Below, one piece after another: positions 33,424 through 45,800 of a stretch of 64,000 nt of DNA; position 1 is the stretch's first letter; the number at the start of each line of letters is the position of its first letter. The notes below the pieces were generated by a model. That model was not told the DNA's origin, ran no database searches, and saw only the letters and a program-made list of their open reading frames with translations. A program made the translations under genes and the position numbers. The stretch comes from Hydrangea macrophylla (lineage: Eukaryota > Streptophyta > Magnoliopsida > Cornales > Hydrangeaceae). Where the stretch lies: positions 103,242,140 to 103,306,139 of the forward strand of contig CM066992.1 of NCBI GenBank assembly GCA_033977485.1, written 5' to 3'.

Positions 33424-34020
33424 TACCTTGAAGTAGGCAGTGATGGTTGAGAGAAGAGAGGCGTGAGGGAGAGGTTTATCAAGCCCGCTTTAGATTTGGG
33501 ATTCTTTCTAAGACTCAGAAGGTAAGACTTATTTTTTTTTCTTCTTAATGATGAGAGAGATTAGTGGAGCGGCTTTTTTTTCTCCTTAATATTTTTTTTT
33601 TTTTACAGGGAGTGCTTAATTTAAGGGGTTAGAAGGGAAAACATATGTAATTGCGAGAGAGAGATTAGGCGTGGTGGCCAATCTCTATTATGAAGTCCAT
33701 ACTATATTGGATATCTATATTATGACAGTATATATCTATATTAGGCACATTGGTTCAATAAGTAAATAAAGCAAGTGAATAATGACTAATAGTTGACCCA
33801 TGTCCCCTACCATACACGTTAGGCACATGGAATTAAATTGGAACCATCCTTTTTGAAGCACCACCTCTCCAAACAAAATACAAATTTGGTCTCAATCCAA
33901 TCAATTAATCTTAGTTGGCCTTTTTTAGCCAATCCAATCAATCTTAATCATCAAACTAATCTACTCATCAAAAATCTTGTCCTAGTCATTTGTCCTAGTC
34001 ATATAAGTCCTAAATTATAA
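33421..34020. other. AT-rich intergenic DNA
   Basis: Poly-T tracts (for example 33592-33604) and short direct repeats such as 'ccaatcaatcttaatca'/'ccaatcaattaatctta' near 33896-33951. No gene or element boundary seen. Confidence 0.35.
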
Positions 34021-34028
34021 TATAGATT

Positions 34029-34194
34029 GGGAATTGTTATTGTCACTCCATCGTTGAACTAAGGCACTCCATGGTACCACTCTTAGAGCATGTGGTACCA
34101 TGTATGCAATGCATGACATACATGGTACCACATGCTCTAAGAGTGGTACCATGGAGTGTCTTAGTTCAATGATGGAGTGGAAATAGCATCACCC
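34029..34194. mobile_element. Fold-back MITE with perfect 8-bp duplication
   Basis: Flanked by TATAGATT at 34021-34028 and 34195-34202. The 166-bp element is almost entirely one inverted repeat: the arm 'actccatggtaccactcttagagcatgtggtaccatgta' is mirrored after a short loop near 34110. Termini are GGGAATTGTTATT and the reverse complement of AATAGCATCACCC. The 8-bp duplication fits hAT-type transposition. It lies about 620 bp upstream of the phosphatidylinositol synthase ATG. Confidence 0.85.
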
Positions 34195-34202
34195 TATAGA
34201 TT

Positions 34203-34818
34203 TCATCCAACTATTATCCCTAATAGAGGATAAAAAAGTAAATAGATTATAAGTACTTTCTTCTCTTTTCTTTTCTCTTATGAAAGTTAACCAAACGAGA
34301 AAAAATTGTGTTTGTCTTTCTTTTCTTTTCTCTTCTATCTACTATTATCTATCCAAATATAGTAAAAAAAAACTCAACTTTATCTTCTATTCTCTCCTCT
34401 TTTATTCTCTTGATAAATTTCTCTTCAATTCTCCCCAATCTATTTTTCTCAATCCAAACGAAAAGGGAAGTAAGTTTAAGTTTAAGGTTATATTTCACTT
34501 GTTCTTTTTGAACTGTCTGGGTTATCTCTGGAAAATTGACATTAAAAAAAAATGAAAATAGAAATACTAACGACACGCAGAGGCGAATCGGAAAGTGGGT
34601 CTGCCCGTCGGTGAGGGCTTTTGCTTGCCGCCCTCTCTCTCTCTCTCTCATCAAATTCTGTATATGTATGCGTATTATCGGTAAAATTTTTTATTTATTT
34701 TGATATTTTTTTTACTGAATCTAATAGATGATCATGTGCGCAGGCAAAGATCGATTGAGCTCTGACCGTCTGATGCGTTTTATGCAATCTTGATTTTGTA
34801 GAAAAAGTTGTTCTTGCG
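34203..34818 (+). promoter_or_regulatory. Promoter and 5' UTR region of phosphatidylinositol synthase
   Basis: Sequence between the MITE and the ATG. Pyrimidine-rich (CT)n at 34632-34650 is typical of plant 5' UTRs. A short 5' UTR intron, GT at 34681 to AG at 34742-34743, is possible but only 63 bp. No unambiguous TATA box chosen. The transcription start cannot be fixed from sequence. Confidence 0.4.
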
Positions 34819-34902
34819 ATGGCCAAACAGGGGAAACTATCTGTGTACCTTTACATCCCTAACATCATAGGTGCGCTTCTTCATCACCCTCTTTGTTACT
34901 GG

Positions 34903-34957
<55 letters not shown>

Positions 34958-35824
34958 CATATGAGCTATTTAGCCCTATTCAGTTAAATTTATTGTTATT
35001 GTGCAAATGTGCTGCTTAATCGAATCAGAGTTTTCCCCAAACTCAGATGTGCGACTCGCGAGCATCCCACATTTGATTCCTGTGTATGTATATGTAATGT
35101 TCGTAGATTATTATTATCCTTATGATTTTACTTTAATGTTTGAACGATTCTAAGTATTGATTTATATAGTGGTCATAAGTTTATTCTGCAATTAAATTCA
35201 CTGGATTACTCTCTAGGGCTCTATTGGTTTTTAGGGTTTGTTTGCTTTTTGCTTTTTGTGCGAATGATTGGATTATTAGCTTGAGTAGTATCTCATCTAC
35301 TCCAAGATGGTAATGGATAGGGTTCAAGTTCTGATCAGAACACCCGCTATGTGATTGGTCTAGAGAACTTCTTTTGCAATGAGTTGACACTTTTATTGTT
35401 GCAAACTAGGGGTGGCAAATGGGCAGGTTTCGGGCAGGTTGAATACGGGTCGGGTCAAAATGGGTTGAAACCGCAAATCTACCGGTCGGTTGTGGGTCGG
35501 GTTGGGTAGACCCGCTTACCCAACTTTTTTTTTTTTTTTAAAACATTGAAGGATGGTCAAGCCCTTTCTTCTTGTTTTGACATCAATAAACCACACAGAG
35601 ATAGATAGATACACGCGCGTGTGTGTATATATATATATATTTATACAAGTATGTGTATTTGCTTATTCCCAAAAAAAAATTTACAGAAGAAAAACGTTAG
35701 ATCACATCAAAATCTAGAGACAAAGTCAAAAACAGGGAAACATCTGGAGCAAAGAAACACATGAAGAAAAAAAATAAAAAATTCACAAGAACATTAAATC
35801 TAGAAACCTTAGAGTGTGTGTGGT

Positions 35825-35872
<48 letters not shown>

Positions 35873-38800
35873 TTTGCACTAGAAATCCAATAAATAGTAG
35901 CAAAACCAAAATCCTAGCGAATCTGCTTCGGCCTTATCCTCAAATTCGAAACTAATCAAAGTTGGACGCCGGCGAATCTGTTGGAAGCGACCTTATTAAA
36001 AACCCTTATCGGCAATTTTTCTTCATACTATATCCACCATCCTTGTCGCCGACTCTCCGCCACCAAGATCAACTCATGTGGGAGAGAGGCGGCCGAACTC
36101 AGAAAGTCTCAGACGTGAGAAAGATGGTGTTTGGGAGATTTCTATTCTAACCCTTTAATAGAAAACGTCTGCGTATGGTACCCTCACCCAACCCGTACCG
36201 ACCCGCTAATTCTTCCTAACAACCCATTTCGACCCGCTTAAAGAAATGTACTAACTCGAATTCAACCCGAAGCGGGCGGATTCGAGCGGGTTGACGGGTG
36301 CCGGGTTAATATTGCTAGGTCTACTTGTAAGGCATTCGGAATACAGAAGAACTCTCTTGCATTGTTGTTTAATGTAGCTAGTACGATGATAATTTCACCA
36401 AACTATTTTTTTTGCCTATATGGGTATGCAACATACTTGGAATTATCACTTATGAATGCGTTCATTTGATTTTCCTCTGATGAATTAATTGGTTAACACA
36501 TGCTCATCTTGGGCTGTAGGATACAACTTTTCTTGCTATTGAGTTTAGTGATTTGTTTTACTCGTGTGAGCATTCAGGATATATAAGAATTCTTATGAAT
36601 TGCATTGCCTTCTACATATGCTTCTCCAACAAAAAGCTTTTCTCAGTCCTCTACTTTATTAGGTGAGAATTCATGTTTCAGTTCTCTATATGGAAATTAG
36701 TTACGTTCTTTTGGTTGTGTGTTTTATAGCCCCAACGGTGTGCCTATGGGGAGTTATTAATTGATTGATCATGCGGTTTCAGCTTTGTCTGTGACGCGTT
36801 GGATGGTTGGTTTGCTCGCAAATTCAATCAAGGTATGAATTTAGTTAGTCCTGTCGTTTGACAATAAGTCACTTCAATGCCCAGTCTCAAACGATACATG
36901 AGATTGGTTTGCTGGAGTGCGAGTTTGATGTATACTTTTACATATGATGCATGGCGTGAAGCAGTCAAAGAAATACCAGTGTTCTAAAAATCCTACTAGG
37001 CCTCCGCCTAGGCCCTAGGCCTTGCCCAACCGCCTGGATTTTCACCTAATCCTTGCAAAAATCCCACAGGGATTTAGGCCTGGTCTAGACCCAGCCTAGG
37101 CCTCCTAGGCCGGCCCAAGAGGTCGCCTAGGCCTAGGCGGCCTCGGAGGCTTAGGGGTGGAATTGTCATTTTCTTGAAATAATAACAAGGGCAAGCCCTA
37201 ATAATCCCCTAAGCCACCACACCACAGTCGTTCATTCAATTGACTACCAAGATTAAGAGAGAGAGAGAGACTGAAGACGACTCACGAGTCACGAGAACTT
37301 CATGAAGTCGATTTTGTATCTGATGAGGATACAAAGGAAGAGGGTGATGAGGAGTATGAGTTTGAGTCTGATGGAGAGAGAGTGTTGGAGCAATATGGAG
37401 AAGAAGAGTTGGAAGCTTAGTTTGAGTCTATTAGAATTGTTTCTGTATTATTTTGCTTTAAAATACTAGGCCTCCGCCTAGGCCCTAGGCCCCCCCTCGC
37501 GGCCCCGCCTACCGCCTAGGGATTTTTAGAACACTGAGAAATACTGAGTACAGTAAACAACACTATTACTCATTGTGTAGCAGATTTTATAACTCTTTAA
37601 TTTCAATAACTTATCTGCCTTTTCCATTTTATTGCCAAAATCCCTGAATGTTCAATGTAGAACATATCTCTCCGCGCACGCGCACTAATAGGATCGAGTC
37701 ACAATTGAAAACTGATTTGACCCCATTCAATTTGCAGTATCTTTTAATGCATAGTTGTAAAGTCCTTCTTGACTTCTACGTGAGCTTGTTTAAGTATTCT
37801 ACGGAATTTGGCATTTTTGCGGAAAATTGTTATGAGTTACTACGTATAGTCTTTGTCGTCCGATGGTCAGTGTGTGTACCTACTATTGTTGATTTTGTTA
37901 TTTTTACCATGTTTCATAGATGTTTACTGGCAAATTTGTTAATTTATACATACATATAGATATATGAAGCATGGCGTTTGATTAACACTTTCCCTCTATA
38001 TCAGTTTCGACTTTTGGAGCTGTTCTGGACATGGTGACGGATAGGTAATCTTTTCTAAAACTGCTTCAAACACTTCTATAATTTTCTCTAGATTTTCTTT
38101 GCTCGATATTATGAATATATGTTTTATTGTTCATTCTTATTTATCTTGAATCTTCTGCTTGACTCTTCTGCTGTATATCAGAATTAGCACTGCTTGTCTA
38201 CTAGTGATTCTCTCCCAAGTATACAGGTAGAATATGCAAACTACATTTTTCGCAATGGCATGTTAATTTGACACAGGCATATCTGATTTTTCTTTTTCTT
38301 TTTCTTTCTTGCATGATCATTCCAGCCCAGGCTTGATTTTCTTGTCATTGCTTGCTTTAGACATCGCCAGCCATTGGTTGCAGATGTACAGGTATTTAAA
38401 TTTTAAACTTATCAACTATGCATTTTTCGTGTGAAACATTAGAAACATGCTCAAATGGATTCTGAGGTTTAATATTTGCCATGGTTGTCTAAGCTTGATC
38501 TGGATCTTATGACCTGAAATGCACTTAGAAATTCTTATTGGATCTTTACAATCGTAGGATCAACAAGCCCTATCACCCTACTATCTAGTCCTCGAAAGTT
38601 TCTTTGAGAAGACATTATAAGGTAGGTATCACATCCACTTAAATGTAGAACCAAGATGAATATGCTTCACAACAAAAATGGAAATATCAAAGGAACTCTT
38701 CTATTCTGCTTTAGTACTACTCTAGTTACGGATGTAAGCCATTCAACCCTTCATTTTCTGTAGCATGGGGTCAAAGTTACTTGTTTCCCTTCTTTTTATC

Positions 38801-39170
38801 TTTTGGTGTCTTTACTTTGGTATGCTATATCAAAAACTGAAAACGGTTTGGTTCAATGCACCAAATAAAGCCTTTGAGTATTCTCTCAACAGGACTCAAT
38901 CATTTTATTGCATACCAATTGGTGTTATCTTCACAGATCACGTTTTTAACCTATATTGACTACGTTACAGAGCGTTTGATTTTCAAGTTCTTGGGAGGGA
39001 AAACAAATATTTTATGCAAATTGATATTTGCATATTGTTTGTACGATTGATGAATATTGAGTGATGATTGACGTCCCGTGAGAACTTTTCATCTAATTTT
39101 TGTATTAAAAGGGCTACCACATTTTGGTACTATTTGTTCTATGCAAGTTAAATGTTATTCTTGGTTCTAA

Positions 39171-39218
<48 letters not shown>

Positions 39219-41533
39219 GAAAGCTAATAATATCTGCAACATTTAAGACAGACATGCTAAGAGGACTTATGGGTTCCAAATTTGCCCCGTTTTGTCAATA
39301 TTGTTACGAGTTTTAAGTTTGTTTGCTGTGAATTTCTAAGAATTCTCAACATTACTTATTATTTTTTTAGGATTTTACGATTGTCGATCCGTACTGAGGA
39401 CCTCTCAGCAATCCGACCTAGATTCCCAATTTGAACCACCTTGATATTCACCAACTCTATTTTGTTAGGACATGTTACCTTCAAGTGAATATGTGTTGGA
39501 TCCTAATTCTTAAATTTTCAATTCCTCTTTGCAGTACTTTCTTGGTAGGCAAAGCTAGTCATAAAGATGTAAAAGATAGCACCAGTTGGCTATTCAAGGC
39601 TTATTATGGAAACAGGATGTTTATGGGTTACTGTTGTGTTGCATGTGAGGTGAATGTCTCTTTGCGGACACCATCTGGATTGGAAAAACCTTTCACATTA
39701 ATTATTGACTTAATTGAACTGAGTTCTGCAGGTTCTTTACATTACGCTGTTTCTTCTGGCAAAGAACCAGACTGAAGATCTGACTGATGTAAGACTTCAT
39801 TCTGTTCATGGTGTCTAATAACCTAGTTGATCGTTTAGATGGCCTACCTGAGTTATTTTTATTATGTTTACTTTTCTTTTAGGTTTTAGTAAATGCTGCA
39901 AAAGAGTGTCCACTTCTTTCTATTCTACTCGCTTTGCTTTTGTTTGGATGGGGGACCAAGCAGGCAGTCAATTTTATACAGGTAACTAGTGATATTTAAG
40001 GAACTACTGTGTACTCTACTAACTGACAATAGATCTTATTTTAGGGGTTAAACAATATAAAACCCCTGCCCTGCCCTGCCCTGCCCTGCCCTGCCCTTAC
40101 TGTCAAATGTCAATGTAACATATCAATACTAAGCTTCATTAACGAGAGTTACATTCCCGTATTTCTGTTCCATTCGATTGTTAACAATAATGCTAGGGGC
40201 ACAAACACTTACAAACACACTCTATCTCTCTCCTGGGTGGTACTGTGGGGTCCAATGCCACTCAGGAGAGAGATAGTGTGTTTGTGTAAAATGTTTGTGC
40301 AAAGTGTTTGTGCCTAAAATATTACCCTGTGCTTCATAGTTAAATAGAAGATTGCTAGTGAAGGTAAAGAAAACAGTAGTTAATGGAAAATAATGGTATT
40401 TTGGTCTACTAAAAAACTCAAAAAATATAGGATTTACCTCTTTGTAGAAAAGATTATCTTGGGGAAACTTGTAGCTCATTATAAAAGGATTTTTGTCTTT
40501 GAATAATTCTAGATAAACTCGTTGAAATATTTTCAACTAATGTATTTATTTTTAGTAGGTCATCAGATTTTGATGCCAGGAACCTTTTGGTTGAGCTGGA
40601 GTTTATAACAATTCAAATGTGAAACTATATAGATTTGCAGGTCAGGGAATGGTCTGGTTTGAATTGATTATTATGCGAGGAATTTTTTCGGAAATTTGTT
40701 ACTCCGTATTACTGATGAGAATAAATGAATAATGGTCGGATAACTCCTAAAGTGCAAAGGAGCACAGAGTTACCTTCTCCCTTCTTGCACAAAGACACAA
40801 CCACATTATAACTAATGTAATTATGTAAGTAGCAATCTGCTAATGTTTTCTTGTATGTTGAATTATTTGTGTTTATTTGTAGTTTCTTTCGAGTTTCGAT
40901 ATAGTTGTCATAATATTCTTCGGTATTATTTTGTCGATTTTAGAAAAGGGGTTGGAGATCCCTGTGTTTTGTGCGTCTATCCACGAACTCATTGGTCGCT
41001 CTTTATCTTGTTGATTTCGATGGGATATTTGATGATGTGTGGTAAGCGTAACATTAATGACTAGTCATCCGTGGTTACTTTTTCTTTTGGTGTCTAATCA
41101 TTCTAGCATTACTATGATTCACTCATGCCACAATGTATCACGAAACCTTGGCTGGTGATGTTAAAGGCTATCTTGTATGGTATTTAATGAACGGACTACT
41201 AGAATTAATCGTAAAGAAATCCCCCAATACTGATTAGACAACTCTGCAGTTGTGTAAAATGAAATCAAGGGGCATGTGCTGAATTTGCAATGGGGAAGAT
41301 CAAAATGTTACTTTGTTTTGTTGACTGGTACTTTTAGTGTATTTTTGTACACGTTACGTTCTCATGGCCTTTTCTGATACTTGCTTATATGTTGTGCATT
41401 CCATTTTGGTAAACATCACTCACTGTTATGATTTAGACTTACTTGGGACATCATTTGATGGTTTCAGATGAAGACAGCAGCAGATGCTTGCGTGCTTTAT
41501 GACATCAACAAGAAGCAGAAACAGAAGCTCTAA
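34819..41533 (+). CDS. PIS: Phosphatidylinositol synthase (CDP-DAG:inositol phosphatidyltransferase)
   Basis: Makes phosphatidylinositol and CMP from CDP-diacylglycerol and myo-inositol in ER membranes, the entry to phosphoinositides. Ten exons: 34819-34870, 36578-36662, 36783-36832, 38005-38044, 38182-38226, 38326-38391, 39535-39649, 39732-39788, 39883-39981, 41468-41533. All introns are GT-AG and phases join cleanly to 224 aa, normal for plant PIS. The CDP-alcohol phosphotransferase signature D-x2-DG-x2-AR-x8-G-x3-D-x3-D is complete (D50, D53, D71, D75), created across exons 3 and 4. HWLQMYS and the HKDVKDSTSWL loop are also family-typical. Several hydrophobic segments follow; the C-terminus is lysine-rich (NKKQKQKL). 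No lesion was found, so the gene looks functional. The start MAKQGKLSVYLYIPNI matches plant homologues. Confidence 0.95.
34904..34957. repeat. (CA)n-(TA)n microsatellite in PIS intron 1
   Basis: About 19 CA units followed by TA units, starting 33 bp after the exon 1 donor site. Confidence 0.95.
35407..36323. mobile_element. hAT-like element in PIS intron 1
   Basis: Starts TAGGGGTGGCAAATGGGC and ends GGGTTAATATTGCTAGGTCTA, termini of a common plant non-autonomous element family with 'gggtcgggttggg'/'cccaacccg' subterminal arms (35445-35515 and 36185-36305, inverted). Flanks TTGCAAAC and TTGTAAGG match at six of eight positions. The middle contains (GT)n/(GA)n at about 35816-35872. No transposase. 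The exact right edge is uncertain by a base or two. Confidence 0.6.
36977..37536. mobile_element. hAT-like element in PIS intron 3
   Basis: Perfect 8-bp duplication AGAAATAC (36969-36976 and 37537-37544). Perfect 17-bp terminal inverted repeat CAGTGTTCTAAAAATCC, followed on both sides by CCTAGGC-rich arms ('taggcctccgcctaggccctaggcc' at both ends). The 560-bp element has no transposase. It sits 144 bp downstream of exon 3. Confidence 0.92.
39177..39216. repeat. 40-base poly-G tract in PIS intron 6
   Basis: An uninterrupted run of 40 G in otherwise AT-rich intron sequence. Such a tract is rare in plant DNA; it may be a real unstable homopolymer or an assembly/gap-filling artefact. Confidence 0.9.
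40064..40097. repeat. (CCCTG)n microsatellite in PIS intron 9
   Basis: About six uninterrupted CCCTG units, 83 bp after the exon 9 donor. Confidence 0.9.
40188..40323. mobile_element. Fold-back MITE in PIS intron 9
   Basis: Inverted arms of about 45-60 bp: 'ggcacaaacacttacaaacacactctatctctctcctg' at left and its reverse complement at right ('caggagagagatagtgtgtttgtgtaaaatgtttgtgc...'), with a loop of about 20 bp. Outer ends TAATGCTAGGGG and CCTAAAATATTA are imperfectly inverted. Target duplication not resolved. Confidence 0.7.
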
Positions 41534-42423
41534 TGTGTGCAATGGAGAATGACAAAAGAGAATGATGCATACCTTCTCATATTCCTGGGCCCATTGAGTA
41601 CAGATTTGTTAAAAACAGATATTTTTCGGAGCAAGCGTGTCTTTGTGGATAAGATGTGGCTGTTGCAACATTCTGAATTTTAAATTATGACAGTATAACA
41701 CAAATGGATACTTTTGAGTGTTGGGGGGCAAGTTTCTGAATGTAGATTAGGCTTTTAGCTGTTCAGAATTTCTTCATTGATCATTGTACACTCATGCTGG
41801 TGAATCCCACAAGAAACATAATTAATTTTCAGGTTATTTTATGAATGGATGTGTGTTCCACAAGAACAATGATATTCAGATTATTTTACTGAGGGTTGGG
41901 ACTCTGGGACACTTGAAAATTGTGTATTTGAGATGGACATAATATTCAGATCAATTTTTGTTTACCCAGGGGGATGCTTAAAATATCGACCTTAAGAAAG
42001 CTTCAATATTACCTTCTCCCCTTCAATATTCCCAGCACACGCATGCTTTCATAGCAGCTCTAGCTAATAAATCTATGGAAACAACTCCTCTGTTGGCTAA
42101 TAAACCCGTGTTGGATACTCATCAATGCTAAGAGAGAGAGAGTTCAACTTCGCTTTTTCTGACTGCTGAACTTTGTAATGAACTTTTAAGACAAAGCATT
42201 GTGAGCAAAAGCTCGGTGTGGTGTAATGCTATGCTTCCTAGATTTTGTATTCCCAACACATCATCTTTCCATCAAAATTAAGTAAGCCCACGGTCACATG
42301 TGTTTAGAAACCATTTGATATATAGAATTTGGGAAACGTAGCATTACTCAAAAGGCAGATAATAAATAAGAGCTAACTGCTAACCATTAAGTTAAGTAAC
42401 ACACAGGTTACACTAAATAAGAA
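41534..42423. other. PIS 3' UTR and convergent intergenic space
   Basis: Follows the PIS stop. No further ORF with similarity. The 3' UTR end cannot be fixed; AT-rich stretches near 41800-41900 are candidates. Confidence 0.4.
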
Positions 42424-42686
42424 GGGTTATATACATTTTACATCCTTGTAGTTTCACCTGCGTCAGTTTGGTCCTTGTAATTTAGAAAGTGTCAATTTAG
42501 CCCCTGTAGTTTCGTAAGTGTGTCAAATAAGTCCAATACGTCCTTTAGTGACGAATAGTTTTGTCACTGAAAGTAAAAAAATTGTCACAAAAAGTGTTTT
42601 GAAGGACTAAAATGACACTTTCTAAACTACAGAGACCAAATTGACACAAATGGCAAACTAAAAGGGTGTAAAATGTAGTTGAGCCC
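42424..42686. mobile_element. Inverted-repeat MITE between convergent genes
   Basis: Left end GGGTTATATACATTTTACAT and right end, read in reverse complement, GGGCTCAACTACATTTTACA, with further inverted similarity inside ('agtttggtccttgtaatttagaaagtgtc' against 'gacactttctaaactacagagaccaaatt'). Arms are about 90 bp. Target duplication not seen. It probably lies within or just beyond the 3' UTR of the minus-strand gene. Confidence 0.6.
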
Positions 42687-42873
42687 TCCACTCATCAGAT
42701 GCAAAAGGCTACCTTATACATCAAAATTACAACTGTTTAAAGCAAAACAAGCAACAAGGAGGAGGATTCTCACGGAGATACGATGCCACAAGGATGAACT
42801 CTTGGTGCCACTAAAGCCATTAATCATTTCCCTAACAGTGAGAATGAAACTTGAAAAAACTGACAAACTTGAA

Positions 42874-45800
42874 TCAGTATAAGCTAAACCCAAAAAACTG
42901 GCTAATGATAATGGCAAATCCAAGCGCAATTGCCACAAGCGACGAAGCCCAAGTGAGCTTCTCAGTTATTCTGGGCACCCTCTCTTTCAATGCCTGGCTA
43001 CACGAGCCTATAAATACAGTATAACTACCCATTGCAATAACTGTCCCGACTAAGAACATGCCTAAAAATGCAGCACCAGCCAAGCGAGAAGGCAAAGCAA
43101 GTGCAGGCAAGACCATCAAAAGTGCATCGGGTTGCAGTCCGTGGACGATCCCCGTGGCAAAAGTTGCAAACCCTATCTTCTTCTTCTTCTTCCCCATTGG
43201 TGGGTTTTCAAGGGCTTCGTAAACACTAACATCGCACTCACCATTTTCGAGGGCAACACACGGGGCAGGGACTTCTGAGGCCTCTCTGATTCCCATAGCA
43301 CCAATGACAAGAAGGGTAAAACCCACCACTCTCGTGCCCCAAGTGCGGATAATTTCAATGTGGAGCTGGTCCTTTAGTAGTAGAAATAGTAAGCCAAAAA
43401 TTAACTGCCCAGCATCGTGGCCACAGCCCCATAGGGCTCCAACCGCAGCACTTTCCAAGCGGGTGCGACCAATTGAGAGTGGTGCCAAAGCGGCTAGGTG
43501 GTCTGGCCCTGATAGTGTGTGTAAGCAACCGGCAAAGAAACCGGTCCAAGCACTGCTTAGTAGTTCAGACCGTAAAAGTCCCCCAGCCTTAGATGCAGTT
43601 TGAAAACTTGCAAAAGCTGGTGAGGCAACAACCGGGTGTATCAATATCACTATGAGAGCTGAGAGTAGTATAACTGCCCCAGCAGACACTGCCTGAAAAA
43701 AGTTCACAATATGTTAAAGAGTGAAGCCAGCGTTGAGAAAGACAAGATGTATTATAGGATAAAAGCAGCAGTAGAAGGTGACACTGTTGATAAATTAACA
43801 AGAGAACGTAAATCCACTTCAAATGTTCAAGTAAGTGTCTGACGCACAGATTGAATCATGTTGATTGCAAAATAATCACAGAAATTGTACAATTGCAAAA
43901 TAACCACAGAAATTCTCCGTTTATCTTCAAGAGTGTGCAAACTCATAATTAAGGCTAAGTTTCACATTCACCAAATTTCACGAGGTTCAAGGTTCTTTAG
44001 TTATAAGTTCGAGCTCTTCTTGTATTGTTGACAAGTGAGAAATTTCAACCACACAATTATTATTTATTTTTTCCACCAATTTGAAATGTGTTCTTTATCG
44101 ACAAATGTTGCCATAATTTGAACTTTTGAGTTGCACTTCCTATTGGAGTAGAAAATAGATGTGAAACGAAGATAAGGAAACAACTGCACATAGCAGTCAA
44201 AGCAAGAGACATGAACCCTTTATCTATCACACACTTCTACTTGAATTGAGGCATCACAAACATACAACTAACAATAACAATATTGGCAACAAGGACAGCG
44301 ATTTTTTTTTTTTTTTTTTTTTGAGGTGGGGGGGTAAGCAGCACTAATAGGAATTTGGATTAATTCCAAATTTCATGTAGGCATATGAATGAATTTTGAC
44401 CATAATGTGGCGGTGCTTCAACTTTGTGGAGGGATGTACAAAATTAAAACTTCAAAGTTCGAAATTATGCATCGTGAATCACATCTGGTTGCATGCAAGT
44501 CGAATAAATTCCTATGAATCGACCGATTCTAACAAGCACGCTATAGTCCTGTAGGTATTTGGTTCAACCATGCCACAATGCATAATTTACAAGACATTCT
44601 AGTTAAAGAATTCGTCAGATTCCCTTGGTAATATCTTCTTATTGATCAGTTATTCCTTGTTCTCTCAATCTTCTCCCTACCCCCCGAACAATGGCTGCCT
44701 TGGGTCCCACCCTAGATTCTGGGTTCTCTGCTGTCCTATGTGCAACATCTTTCCTCCTAAGTAGACCCAAGAACCACAACTTTCGCTAATCCGCACTCTT
44801 CCCAAGATTCTTTCTCATATAACTTTTAGAGTCTTCCTAAATTATTTTCCAACCTCAATTTTAACCACAGGAATGTCCTTCAAAGACAAGTGAAACCCAA
44901 ATAAAATGTACTCCACTTATTTATAGTAGAATTTCCATTTCCATAAATGTACTTTATATCTTACCTATTACTTCAAATGGCACAGAAATTTTTTTCAAAT
45001 GTTTGCAGAAACTAGAAATCCTCCATTACCATGATTCATCTCCAAAACTACGTCCGCGTGACCTTGCACAGCTTCTAAAGCTTCTTTAGATAAGTTCACA
45101 GAAATGTCATGACCTCATTTTTACATTGACCACAAGTGACCAAGCTGTGGTCTTCGACACATTATGGTCCTATTGGTAATTTTAGGATTTTCTGGTATGA
45201 CAACTACCAATGAAACAGCACAAGAGACGCAGCTTGTTGAACAATAATGAAAAAAGATGGTCAAGAATCACTTATGAATTCTACAGCAGACTGTAAGGAG
45301 AAAAAGAAAGATATTATTGAAGATAAAGGATGACAGAGGAGATGGGTATGCATATACCATCACTTACCTATAAGAGATAGAGTCAGTTCAGTTGGAAACA
45401 AAAAAATCATTCTTATCAACATAATTGAGATAACAAATGCAGAAAAAAAAAGTCCGACACTTAGAGTGCTAGTGGGCATCCATAAAGAGAACTTACCCAA
45501 AACAACTGAAAAATCAATTGACAAGAATTAAACGACAAATTTGCCACAGCACCCATTCTGTCATGCACCCAACCAACCCAAGCTTAGGCCTATTCAAATT
45601 CAGCATAACAAGCCTCAAAGTTGGGCCAAGCCTTAGCTTGTTACTTTTCATTTGTACCAAATTGAACAAACTCTTTATCATATAAAGCTTGAGCTTTCCA
45701 TGTCATTTCATTTCATTCGCTCAATTCAGTTGTAAGCATACTTGCAAGCTGGAGTAGAGGGCTAGTTGGCTAATTTGATACGTCATCTGCCCCAACTCTC

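Noticed and set aside
34681..34743. 5' UTR intron of PIS
   Set aside because: GT and AG are present, but 63 bp is at the lower limit for plant introns and there is no transcript evidence; not annotated as a feature of its own.
39431..39775. 114-codon continuous ORF as a separate gene
   Set aside because: It contains PIS exon 7 plus flanking intron sequence read through; splice sites and phase define the exon.
43304..43603. 99-codon plus-strand ORF
   Set aside because: Antisense shadow of the conserved NicO exon 2.
42874..43707. Stand-alone 277-aa NicO ORF starting MNFFQ
   Set aside because: The first five codons cover the TTTTTTCAG acceptor; the exon starts at GCA (43692) and joins the transit-peptide exon in phase.
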